Assembly: GCF_007826885.1 (NCBI RefSeq) | Contig: NZ_ML675583.1 | Span: 1 to 64,000 of the forward strand | Reading direction: 5' to 3' | Source of the DNA: Candidatus Nitrosocosmicus arcticus | Lineage (GTDB): Archaea; Thermoproteota; Nitrososphaeria; Nitrososphaerales; Nitrososphaeraceae | DNA length: 64,000 nucleotides | Part shown: positions 54,312 to 62,932 of the stretch, piece by piece | Numbering within the stretch: position 1 is the stretch's first letter | Layout of the letters: every line of letters begins with the position of its first letter | The notes under the pieces: model-generated | The model's input: only the letters and a program-made list of their open reading frames with translations | Database searches by the model: none | What the model was told of the DNA's origin: nothing | Made by a program: the position numbers and the translations under genes

Positions 54312-56314
54312 GGTAAAAAATTATTAAAATCATACTTTAACTCACCTTTTTCAATAGGCAATAGTTTGAATTGACCTACAGGCAAGATTCTTACTATTTC
54401 ATCTATTGATAAATTCTTTAGATGATGTATTAAGCGTTCAGGAAATTCATTTTTTATAGAGTAATCTACAAAATCAGATTTTATCTTTTTTGAAGCCTTT
54501 ACAACATCAAAGCCAGACGGAATCATATTTCTTAAACTTATGGATCTTTTCAAAATTGCAGAGAAGGGTCCGACAATAAATAATGGTCTGTCTTCAATGA
54601 AAGATAGACCAATTGCAAGTTTTATTTCCAAATTTTTTACAAAATTTCTCTTGCCTTCAATTATAAATGCCCCTTTTGGAAGATACTGACCCGTAGGTGC
54701 GCCTTTTTTTACCTGAGATGGATAGACCCAATACGCATCAGCAGAAGAAAGATTATCCTTCCAAGACCTACTAAAAGATACAGTTGCCTGAGCAGTTTCA
54801 ATGATACTTTGTGATAGATCCGTGCTGGTTTTGTTATTAGCGTTCTTTAATATAAAGAAAGGGGAGCCATTGACCTCTGCATGAAAAACATAGTCGTTTT
54901 CTGTAAGATGTCTTCTTATAAGTACTGAATTTGACGATGAATCCCTGCCGCCTATAGCTAAAACATCGTCGGTTGTAAGAAACCATCGATATTTTTCATA
55001 CCATTCTTTATTAGTTAAAATCTTAATTTCTGATAATGATGGTTTTTTGTTTTTCTGTTTTTGAATTTTGTCCATTTGTTCAAGCAATTTTGAATGGGAA
55101 TTTTCTATGGTAATCAATCCTCTTTCCATATCCTTTGCAACATTAAATAGCAAGGAAGAAATTTTTGGGATGTTAGAATTCCCTATATCTATAGATATTT
55201 TTTCGTCTACAATTTCCAGATAATCCCTACCTTTTATGCTCAAAATTTTAGCATCCGAATCATGAAGTAATTTTGCAATTGAGTGTTTTTCTGGATTCAA
55301 CACACCGTCAGTCTCTTGCATAAGCAGATTGGCAAAATCTCTGAGCTGGTTTGATTTGGAAATAACAAGGTCTTTAGCTTTTTTCTGTTCATTCAAATCA
55401 TGCTCTAATGACTCGATCTGCTTTTCTAATTCGGAATTTCTCGAGGAACTAGTATGTAAAACGGAATAGTTTAGAAATTCATCAATTGCATCAGTGTACA
55501 AACTATATTTTCTAATATGATCCGGAGGAATATCTGATGGAGTTATTGGACTTACGTCTGCAGGATTATTATCATCATCTAAAATAATGCACGGTTCATG
55601 TCCGATACCGGTTGAAATATTTCTTATTAATGAGGTCAATTCTTCGAACAAGTTCTTTAGTTCAACTGAAGTCAGATCTCTAACTTTCTTGTTAGGTACT
55701 TTACTATTTTGAACTGCCAATTCGATAAATTTCTTTGAGATTGATAACGTTCGTCCTAACCATCTTTTTATATCAATATTCCCCTGATCGCTATTTTTGA
55801 CTAAAGATAAAAAATCGTCAAAATTTAAAGATAGCGGGTCAGCTCCTCTAGAAGGAGGAGGAAAATATTTCAACCCAGGTTTCAACACTCTATGTCGAAC
55901 GTTAATGGTATTTAGAATATTCAAAATCTTGTGCGATTCATTGCAAATTATTATGTTGCCATGACCAAATAGTTCGACAATTAAATAATATTTCATTCCT
56001 TGAATGGATTGAAAAACAAATTCAACTATTCGTTCTCCAGATACGACAGAGATATCGATCAGTTTTGAACGTTCAAGATCAGTCTTAATTTTTTTTAAAG
56101 AGTCATTATCTTCAATAATAGAATACTTATACTTGGTAATACAGATTCCCAAGGAAGAAACAAGAAGTGAAACATCATTTTTTTGTGAATGGTGAAATTT
56201 TAGGATCAGAGCGTTTTTTGTTATAAGAGAAATATTGCTTACATAATAAACACTATCAATAACTTCTTTGATGTTATTTACAATATATCTAAGTTCAATC
56301 TCTGAAATAGCCAT
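54305..56314 (-). CDS. rqcH: NFACT/Rqc2-family ribosome quality control protein
   Basis: The 669-aa protein has the NFACT-N domain (MAISEIELRYIVNNI), the helix-hairpin-helix and coiled-coil regions and a C-terminal NFACT-R-like domain (KYRWFLTTDDVLAIGGRD, DYVFHAEVNGSPFFILKN, SQVKKGAPTGQYLPKGAF). In archaea and bacteria this family recognises split ribosomes and tails stalled chains. Size matches the family. Start is ATG 56312-56314. Confidence 0.92.
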   Translation of the reverse strand: MAISEIELRYIVNNIKEVIDSVYYVSNISLITKNALILKFHHSQKNDVSLLVSSLGICITKYKYSIIEDNDSLKKIKTDLERSKLIDISVVSGERIVEFVFQSIQGMKYYLIVELFGHGNIIICNESHKILNILNTINVRHRVLKPGLKYFPPPSRGADPLSLNFDDFLSLVKNSDQGNIDIKRWLGRTLSISKKFIELAVQNSKVPNKKVRDLTSVELKNLFEELTSLIRNISTGIGHEPCIILDDDNNPADVSPITPSDIPPDHIRKYSLYTDAIDEFLNYSVLHTSSSRNSELEKQIESLEHDLNEQKKAKDLVISKSNQLRDFANLLMQETDGVLNPEKHSIAKLLHDSDAKILSIKGRDYLEIVDEKISIDIGNSNIPKISSLLFNVAKDMERGLITIENSHSKLLEQMDKIQKQKNKKPSLSEIKILTNKEWYEKYRWFLTTDDVLAIGGRDSSSNSVLIRRHLTENDYVFHAEVNGSPFFILKNANNKTSTDLSQSIIETAQATVSFSRSWKDNLSSADAYWVYPSQVKKGAPTGQYLPKGAFIIEGKRNFVKNLEIKLAIGLSFIEDRPLFIVGPFSAILKRSISLRNMIPSGFDVVKASKKIKSDFVDYSIKNEFPERLIHHLKNLSIDEIVRILPVGQFKLLPIEKGELKYDFNNFLPK

Positions 56315-56560
56315 CTAAATTTATCATGATCCTATTGAATATAATAAGATACAATATACCACTATACAGGGTTTGAGATTAGCATAACCAAATGAAATTG
56401 AATTCAAGAATAATTATTAAAATTGATTTTATTGTGGGCTTAAGTGTTGAAACCAATGACGTTCATATAAGATCATCGTGCTTGCAGAGCATGCCTTCTT
56501 TTTCTGAGCCAAGAAAGTAGGAATTAAATGTGGTTGATTAAAAACTAATAGCGCATATCA

Positions 56561-56854
56561 TTGCTAATAGAAGATAAAATATATTATTTAAGAGTCGTTA
56601 TGGCTGCAACCGCAGGATCCATTTTGGGCGCCATTGTAAAACCTAATTCTGATCAATCCAATACTATAGGATTAACAATATTAATAGGCATTATTTTTTA
56701 CTCCATATCCCAGATAATTGCAACTAGGATGGCTGGGGACCTTCCTAAAGAAAAAAAGAAAAAAATAATCACAATAGCAATTTTTGGCTTTATTTTCATG
56801 TTATTTACATTTATGGTGTTAACCTATACGGTGTTAAACCAACATATCATATGA
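56561..56854 (+). CDS. Small three-helix membrane protein upstream of cbiT
   Basis: The 97-aa product has two or three hydrophobic helices (about 11-25, 34-50, 68-93) with short Lys-rich loops (KEKKKKI). Start is TTG 56561-56563. cbiT begins 4 nt after its stop, so it is probably translated in the same operon. It is not similar to known cobalt transporter parts. Confidence 0.6.
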   Translation: MLIEDKIYYLRVVMAATAGSILGAIVKPNSDQSNTIGLTILIGIIFYSISQIIATRMAGDLPKEKKKKIITIAIFGFIFMLFTFMVLTYTVLNQHII

Positions 56855-56858
56855 AACG

Positions 56859-57452
56859 ATGGAAATGATCTGGAATTACAAGACTCCCGGCATTCCTGAC
56901 GAATTTTTTGACAGGATAGACAACGTACCAATTACAAAAGAAGACATTAGATCGATAATAATTAGTAAATTACGACTAAAAGAAGGGTTTACGGCATTGG
57001 ATATTGGATGTGGTAGTGGTAGTATAACTGCGGAATTGATTCTTCAAACAAAAGGTAAAGTTTATGCCATTGATATGGACAAGGTTGCGATTGACCTAAC
57101 GGAGAAAAATTTAACAAAATTTGGGATCTTAAATGATGCCACGATTATACATGGATTAGCTCAAGATGTTTTACCCAAATTGCCTAATGTTGACGCAATT
57201 GTAATAGGTGGAACTACTGGGGAAACCGAACAGATAATAAAATTAGCTATTTCCAAGCTAAATGAAGGAGGGAGAATAGTGGTCACATCCATCTTGATAG
57301 AAACTATATACAACGCGCTTAAAGCTATGCAAGATTCAGAGTTGCAGGAGATAGATATAACCCAGGTGACTATTGCAAAGGCAAAAAAAACCAGCTCAGG
57401 TACTATGATGATTTCAAGAAATCCGGTAATAATTTTCTCCGGTACAAAGTAA
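56859..57452 (+). CDS. cbiT: CbiT, cobalt-precorrin-6B C15-methyltransferase (decarboxylating)
   Basis: The 197-aa SAM enzyme begins with EMIWNYKTPGIPDEFF and has the SAM-binding DIGCGSGS, then VYAIDMDK and VDAIVIGG. It fits CbiT, which methylates C15 and decarboxylates in cobalamin ring building. It leads the CbiT-CbiL-CbiF group; cbiL begins 39 bp later. Confidence 0.9.
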   Translation: MEMIWNYKTPGIPDEFFDRIDNVPITKEDIRSIIISKLRLKEGFTALDIGCGSGSITAELILQTKGKVYAIDMDKVAIDLTEKNLTKFGILNDATIIHGLAQDVLPKLPNVDAIVIGGTTGETEQIIKLAISKLNEGGRIVVTSILIETIYNALKAMQDSELQEIDITQVTIAKAKKTSSGTMMISRNPVIIFSGTK

Positions 57453-57491
57453 AATACAAAAACTTTAATTAATATTTTTTAAAAATCCTTT

Positions 57492-58223
57492 ATGGGTAAT
57501 TCTACATTATATTGTGTTGGCTGTGGTCCTGGTGATCCCGATTTACTAACCTTGAAAGCAATCAATATCATAAAAAACGCTGATGTGATTTATACCCCAA
57601 CTGCGAGGGAGAATAAACCTAGTGTTGCTTTGTCAATAGTCGAAAAATTCCTCGCCAAAGAAACTGAAATTCGTCAGTTAGTTTTTCCCATGGTAAAAGA
57701 TTACGAGAAATTAAGAGAATATTGGAAGATCAATGCCAAAGAAATAGCAGATGCGGTCAGGAATGGAAAAAAAGCTGTTTATTTAACTGTAGGTGATCCA
57801 TCTCTTTACAGTACTTGGATATACATTCATAGAGAAATGTGCAAAAACTATAAGGACATTGAGATAAATATAGTACCAGGAATAACATCCATTTTCTCGT
57901 TTTCCGCCGAAATCAAAACTCCAATAGGAGAAGGAGAGGAGATAATAGGAATAATCCCCGCGTGTTATAATCTGGACAGATTAAAAATAGCAGCAGAATG
58001 TTGTGATACACTTGTTTTCTTAAAGGATGGTAGATATTTTAATAATGTAATAGACATACTAATGGAATCAAGTTTCCCGGAGGATTCAGATATTTTTATT
58101 GCTGAAGATGTCTCAACCGATAATGAAACATTACAAAAAAGGAAGCTTGTTGACGTCGCAAAAAACAAAAATGAAAACAATGATAAGTACTTTTCAATAA
58201 TGATAGCCAAAAAGAAAAAATGA
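57492..58223 (+). CDS. cbiL: CbiL, cobalt-factor-II C20-methyltransferase
   Basis: The 243-aa tetrapyrrole methylase begins LYCVGCGPGDPDLLTLKAI, continues with YLTVGDPSLYSTW and VPGITSIFSFSA. It corresponds to the precorrin-2/cobalt-factor II C20-methyltransferase. Its stop overlaps the start of cbiF by four bases (ATGA), so translation is coupled. Confidence 0.9.
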   Translation: MGNSTLYCVGCGPGDPDLLTLKAINIIKNADVIYTPTARENKPSVALSIVEKFLAKETEIRQLVFPMVKDYEKLREYWKINAKEIADAVRNGKKAVYLTVGDPSLYSTWIYIHREMCKNYKDIEINIVPGITSIFSFSAEIKTPIGEGEEIIGIIPACYNLDRLKIAAECCDTLVFLKDGRYFNNVIDILMESSFPEDSDIFIAEDVSTDNETLQKRKLVDVAKNKNENNDKYFSIMIAKKKK

Positions 58224-59011
58224 TCCAAAAGAACACAGTTTATTTTGTAGGTTCAGGACCCGGAGACCCTGAATTAATTACAATAAAAGCAAAGAACCTT
58301 TTAGAAAACGCCGATGTAATAATATATTCTGGATCGTTATTAAATCCTGAATTACTGAGGTATACTAAAAGAGATGCTCAATTATACGATGCAGCAAAAT
58401 TAGATAGGTTAGAAATATATGAAATTCTAAAGGATTCTACAAAAAATGGCAAGTTGGCGATTAGATTTCATGATGGAGACCCAGGTATTTTTAGCACTAT
58501 AAGAGAACAAATAGACAGATTAGAGAAAGATGAAATAGAATGTAATGTTATTCCTGGAATCACTTCACTTCTTGGTGCAGCAGCAGCTATGAATCTAGAA
58601 TTAACTTTGCCTGGCATTACTCAAACAATAATCATAACTCGTGCAGAATTCAGAACACCTGTTCCAGATAGAGAACGAATTTCAGAATTGTCAAAACATG
58701 GATCGACCATGGCATTTTATTTAAGCGTGCATTTACTTGAAAGGGTTATTGAAGAATTATTGAAGGGCGGAGTTTATACTAACGATACCCCAGTTGCAAT
58801 AATATACAAAGCAACATGGAAAGATCAAAAAATACTGAAAGGCACTCTTGGTACCATTGTAAAGAGAGTCAAAGAAGAAAGAATTGTTAAAACTGCATTA
58901 ATAGTGGTTGGAGATGTAATAGCACCAAAAAAATATGAATTTTCCAAAGTTTATGATTCACAGTTTACCCATGGATATAGAAAAAGTAAAGAGAGTAATT
59001 CTGGCTCTTAA
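58220..59011 (+). CDS. cbiF: CbiF, cobalt-precorrin-4 C11-methyltransferase
   Basis: The 263-aa protein has the methylase motifs VYFVGSGPGDPELITIKA, IRFHDGDPGIFST and VIPGITSLLGAAAA. YSGSLLNPELL is characteristic of CbiF/CobM. It is the last gene of the cobalamin run seen here. Cobalamin synthesis is known in ammonia-oxidising archaea. Start overlaps the cbiL stop. Confidence 0.92.
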   Translation: MIQKNTVYFVGSGPGDPELITIKAKNLLENADVIIYSGSLLNPELLRYTKRDAQLYDAAKLDRLEIYEILKDSTKNGKLAIRFHDGDPGIFSTIREQIDRLEKDEIECNVIPGITSLLGAAAAMNLELTLPGITQTIIITRAEFRTPVPDRERISELSKHGSTMAFYLSVHLLERVIEELLKGGVYTNDTPVAIIYKATWKDQKILKGTLGTIVKRVKEERIVKTALIVVGDVIAPKKYEFSKVYDSQFTHGYRKSKESNSGS

Positions 59012-59304
59012 TTAAGAGGGATACGCTGTAATTCTTTTTGATTTACAGTCGCCCAGGCTCCCATACCGCGTCCGTTAGTTCCATTGAAATCTATAATTTG
59101 ACTCAATACAATTTCTGTCGGAGCCATTGGAGGCCATAACATCGCAACTAAATCACCCTCATTACCGGGTTTATTCATATCAGCCAGAACTAATTTTTCT
59201 GTTTTCATACCAATTTCACCAAGTCTTGATTTAACAGTTTCAAATAATTGCTTTTGACCATGAACTATTACATGAACATTTTTTTCGGCATCATAATTAG
59301 ACAT
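59008..59304 (-). CDS. Uncharacterised small protein convergent with cbiF
   Basis: The 98-aa product is soluble, with VHVIVHGQKQLFETVKSRL, then DLVAMLWPPMAPTEIV and GTNGRGMGAWA. Its stop overlaps cbiF's end by four bases on the opposite strand. No family named. The Gly-rich and Trp-Pro-Pro pattern looks conserved rather than random. ATG 59302-59304. Confidence 0.6.
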   Translation of the reverse strand: MSNYDAEKNVHVIVHGQKQLFETVKSRLGEIGMKTEKLVLADMNKPGNEGDLVAMLWPPMAPTEIVLSQIIDFNGTNGRGMGAWATVNQKELQRIPLN

Positions 59305-59704
59305 ACTAAACTAAATACTGCATATTTATAAAATCATTACTAATTATTACTATTTTATAAATTCCGGCTGTACATTTTCATTTTCATTTTCACCAGTCAA
59401 ATTAACAACAACATGTAATTGAAAAAACTAACCCGTTTTGAAGAATTTAATTTCAATTATCATGAATAAATTAATACCGAGTAGTACATATACTCAAGGG
59501 ACTTTGCTGTTATTGATTATTCCTGTCTTTAAACATAATGATAAAAAAAATAGTAGAAAATCACCTTATTTTGTAAATTTTGTATGAATTTACTTTATTA
59601 ATTCATAAAATAACCCTATAATAAAGAATGTTTAAATATATTCAAAATTTCCAAATACTAATTAAAAAACATTTAATACCATCCTTGATTAACTTAGATG
59701 CAAC
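59305..59704. other. AT-rich gene-free region
   Basis: 400 bp with no ORF or RNA candidate supported; divergent promoters of the flanking small genes are expected here. Confidence 0.4.
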
Positions 59705-59968
59705 ATGACATTACCGAAGGGATTTGGTTCACAATCTAATACTCAAAAGAACAGAACATTTGATGAATGGTGGGCAACCGTACCGGGAGATTTGAAAACA
59801 AAAGCTCGCAAGGGCGATGAAGCCAATAAGGTTTTATTGAATCAGGTAAATTATGTATTACTTCATCTTCATCTTCAAGGTAAACATGATACAAAACCAT
59901 CACACGAAGAATTAAAAGACTGGCTTCATAGTGGTCAAGTAGACGTGATGCGTCAAATTAAAAAATAA
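59705..59968 (+). CDS. Uncharacterised 87-aa protein
   Basis: A soluble helical protein with KNRTFDEWWATVPGDLK, YVLLHLHLQGKHDTKPSH and a basic end. It has Trp-Trp and histidine-rich stretches, but no known domain. It appears conserved-looking and free-standing, followed by a ten-T run. Confidence 0.55.
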   Translation: MTLPKGFGSQSNTQKNRTFDEWWATVPGDLKTKARKGDEANKVLLNQVNYVLLHLHLQGKHDTKPSHEELKDWLHSGQVDVMRQIKK

Positions 59969-59978
59969 TTTTTTTTTT
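59969..59978 (+). terminator. Oligo-T terminator
   Basis: Ten consecutive Ts begin immediately after the stop codon at 59966-59968, a typical archaeal termination signal. Confidence 0.6.
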
Positions 59979-60038
59979 AAAGTAATATTATTTTATTATT
60001 ATATTTAATATAACATAAAAACAAGTAAAAAATAAAAA

Positions 60039-60050
60039 TATATATAAATA
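60039..60050 (+). promoter_or_regulatory. Candidate TATA element upstream of the 230-aa gene
   Basis: A TATATATAAATA stretch 28-39 bases before the TTG start at 60078. Leaderless or near-leaderless transcription is expected. Confidence 0.35.
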
Positions 60051-60077
60051 TACTAACAGATAAAAAGTATTCGAGTT

Positions 60078-60770
60078 TTGAAGAGAGGCAGCCATATAGC
60101 AATTTTTGATACTTTTAAAACTCATCAAGCAAAATCAACTAGAGAATCCAAGAGACAAAGAGGAATAATAGCACACATAGCGTTAGAAAAAGACCCGAGT
60201 GGGAAAACAAGGACTTCCATAGCTCACATTTTAGCTAAGAAATATGGCATAGCCTGGCAAAATATTTACTCGGCCATTTTTAAAGATCTTGACGAGGTAT
60301 TGATACCGGCAAAGGTAGTGAAGGAGGGCGGCAGATTGCCAATAAAAAGAGGTCCAAAAGCCCTTCAAATTGAAGGAATACCGTACTACGAGCTTACTAA
60401 TACCGGCCTCATAATTGCATCAACTATTGAAGAAACAGGTGACATCAGGTTGCGAATGAAGCTGCTTGAGACTTATCTTTTAAATTCCAATGTGAATAAT
60501 ACAGGCAATAATGAGAATAATGGTGAAATAAATGACGGCATCTTATTACTATCACGGTATGCTCCTTCCTTTATTTTGAAAATAATAAACGAGTACATTA
60601 TGGCATACAATCGTGGAGAAATAGAAAGAATAGACAGGCTCGACATTAAAAACCTAAAGAAAGTAATATCTAATCACATAACAATTGAAAAAGAATTGGT
60701 AGAGGCCTGTATGGTGCTATCTAATGATAAGAAGGAAATACTAAAGAACTTTATAGAAAAGATCAGTTAA
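60078..60770 (+). CDS. Uncharacterised HTH-like protein
   Basis: The 230-aa product begins MKRGSHIAIFDTFKTHQAKS. A winged-helix-like segment (HILAKKYGIAWQNIYSAIFKDL) and a PIKRGPKALQIEGIPYYELTNTG wing follow. The remaining C-terminal part is helical with a low-complexity Asn insert. It could be a transcription regulator restricted to this lineage. TTG 60078 is the start. It ends 16 bp before the RNase Z stop, convergently. Confidence 0.6.
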   Translation: MKRGSHIAIFDTFKTHQAKSTRESKRQRGIIAHIALEKDPSGKTRTSIAHILAKKYGIAWQNIYSAIFKDLDEVLIPAKVVKEGGRLPIKRGPKALQIEGIPYYELTNTGLIIASTIEETGDIRLRMKLLETYLLNSNVNNTGNNENNGEINDGILLLSRYAPSFILKIINEYIMAYNRGEIERIDRLDIKNLKKVISNHITIEKELVEACMVLSNDKKEILKNFIEKIS

Positions 60771-60786
60771 TGACGGCATCTTGATT

Positions 60787-61716
60787 CTATCTTAAGTAAT
60801 GAACGGGTATTATTTTCAGATCAAATGCTAATTCCGTATGAACGAATATTGATTTGGATTCATCTAATAAGATATCCAGATCTTTATATCTACTGCTAAA
60901 GTGGGTAAGACATAATCTATGTACGGAGGCCAATTTAGCTAAAGTTGCAGTTTCGATGGCAGTAGAATGATAGGATTCCATTGCCTTTGTAAGTTCGTTG
61001 GATGAGAATGTTGATTCGAAGATCAGTAAATCACAATTTCTAAAAAAATCGCACAGACTGTCAGATGGACGCGTGTCTCCAGAAATACCAATTTTCCTAC
61101 CAGGTCTTGTAGGGCCAACGATATCATGAGAATAAAATAATTTATCATCATAAATAACATCAATACCTCTTTGAAGTGAGCCATATAATTCTCCTTCAGG
61201 AATACCTAATTCTTTTGCTCTTCCTATGTTGAATTTCCCAGGTCTCTCATTTTCAAGCAAACAATAAGCATATGAACAAATATTAGGACCATGTTCGGAT
61301 TTACAGTATAATATCTTATAGTCCTTCTCCTCTACAAGAGTTCCTTTAGAATTAGGAATTATATGAATGTCTAGTTGAAAAGTTAATTTAATCTGGAGTA
61401 ATTTCATGTTCTCAACTAAGAAATCATAAAGTAGTTCTGGACCAAATATATCAACCGATGTCTTTCTACCTTGTAGTGATAGTGTTTGTAGAAAACCCAA
61501 TATGCCCAAGATATGATCAGAGTGCATATGAGTAATGAATAGCATAGTTTTCTTATTAAACCCCAATCTAGTACGAATAAAATTATATTGCATCCCCTCC
61601 CCGGCATCAAAAATCAATAAAGTTCCATTTCTATTTACTACAAGAGAAGAAAGCGACCGGTCTTCTGCAGGCATCGCTGCAGATGTTCCAAGAAAAATAA
61701 CTTCGAGATTTACCAT
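60787..61716 (-). CDS. rnz: Ribonuclease Z (tRNA 3'-end processing)
   Basis: About 309 aa from ATG 61714-61716, giving the usual MVNLEVIFLGTSAA start; a longer frame to 61761 is less likely. The metal site HMHSDHILG, then SEHGPN, ISGDTRPSD, and FSSRYKD are present. RNase Z removes the 3' trailer of tRNA precursors. It starts 7 bp after the prs stop and should be in the same operon. Confidence 0.92.
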   Translation of the reverse strand: MVNLEVIFLGTSAAMPAEDRSLSSLVVNRNGTLLIFDAGEGMQYNFIRTRLGFNKKTMLFITHMHSDHILGILGFLQTLSLQGRKTSVDIFGPELLYDFLVENMKLLQIKLTFQLDIHIIPNSKGTLVEEKDYKILYCKSEHGPNICSYAYCLLENERPGKFNIGRAKELGIPEGELYGSLQRGIDVIYDDKLFYSHDIVGPTRPGRKIGISGDTRPSDSLCDFFRNCDLLIFESTFSSNELTKAMESYHSTAIETATLAKLASVHRLCLTHFSSRYKDLDILLDESKSIFVHTELAFDLKIIPVHYLR

Positions 61717-61723
61717 ATAATGC

Positions 61724-62626
61724 TCAATCGCGTGACAAAATGGAGCACAAGGTTTTTGCAATCTCGCTACTCAAATCAATCTTTGAACAGGATCTTGGGA
61801 TACTATTCGTAGAAACAATCTCATTTATTCCAGAACTTTTCAACAAATTTATGGATTTTTCATCTGATAAAGCATGAACGCACATAACAAAGATTTTACC
61901 GCAATTATTATTTTTTAATATATCAACGGCCCTTAATATAGTTCCTCCACTGGATACCATATCGTCAAGAATCACAATATCTCGATTCGTAACTGTAATA
62001 TCTAGTTTTTCATCCATGGTAATATTTCCAGTGAATCTATCTCTATTTTTTTTTAACCCAATGAAAGAAGCATTCATGATCCCAGCCAACTCTTTTGCTC
62101 TAGGAACTCCTCCAAGGTCTGGTGAAACAACAATAGGCTCCATTAAACTAAAATTGTTAATGGCATATTCTGCCAGTAAGGGTATAGAAGAAATATTAAA
62201 AACATCATAATTGAAATAAGATAATGCCTTAGTACTGTGTATATCAACAGTTATCAGATTACGGGTTCCAAAATATTCAAACAGTTTTGCGATCATAGAT
62301 ATGGTCACAAATTCGCCTTCCAGAAATATTCTATCTTGTCTAGCATAACCCATGTAAGGAATAACGGGGATAACTTCTGAAGCGCCAGAGTTATTACAAT
62401 ATGACAGCATCATCAAGGTTTGTAAAAAATGCGAATCTACAGGAGGATAAGTGGATTGTACAACAATGCATTTTTTATTAAGTAAATTCGCATCAATTCT
62501 TATTTTACTTTCTCCATCAGAAAAAGTACGTAATTCGACTCCGACGGGATTAACATTTAGACACGAAGCGATAGAATTCCCCAACTCTATTGAAGAAGGT
62601 CCCGGCAATACGACTACATCTTTCAT
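61724..62626 (-). CDS. prs: Ribose-phosphate pyrophosphokinase (PRPP synthetase)
   Basis: The 300-aa enzyme makes PRPP from ribose-5-phosphate and ATP. It has VVLPGPSSIELGN, IPYMGYARQDR for ATP binding, VTVDIHSTKA-like ITVDIHSTKAL, and the PRPP loop ILDDMVSSGGTI. Length is typical for archaeal forms. It precedes rnz, with only 7 bp between. ATG 62624-62626. Confidence 0.94.
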   Translation of the reverse strand: MKDVVVLPGPSSIELGNSIASCLNVNPVGVELRTFSDGESKIRIDANLLNKKCIVVQSTYPPVDSHFLQTLMMLSYCNNSGASEVIPVIPYMGYARQDRIFLEGEFVTISMIAKLFEYFGTRNLITVDIHSTKALSYFNYDVFNISSIPLLAEYAINNFSLMEPIVVSPDLGGVPRAKELAGIMNASFIGLKKNRDRFTGNITMDEKLDITVTNRDIVILDDMVSSGGTILRAVDILKNNNCGKIFVMCVHALSDEKSINLLKSSGINEIVSTNSIPRSCSKIDLSSEIAKTLCSILSRD

Positions 62627-62932
62627 GACATGATTGAAATAATATGAGAATCTTAAAAATGTTGAACTATGAATGATATCATTTATTAAATATAATTAAA
62701 TCTCCACAATAGATCAATTGGATTGATAGAATTGATATGTATCTGCGATTTGTTATCAATATTCACAAAAATATAGTATCGAAAAGCGATAAAGGATAAG
62801 GCAAGATCGAGAGAATTTCCATGGTCAGGAATATGATTAAAAATTATTTACCACTTCATGTAATAAATATAGAGATCAATTTGATGTAATTATGTATCAA
62901 TACGAAATCATATTGTGCAATAAATATAAGGG
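62627..62932. other. Intergenic region upstream of prs
   Basis: About 306 bp, AT-rich. The prs promoter is expected in its left part. No ORF or RNA gene seen. Confidence 0.4.
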
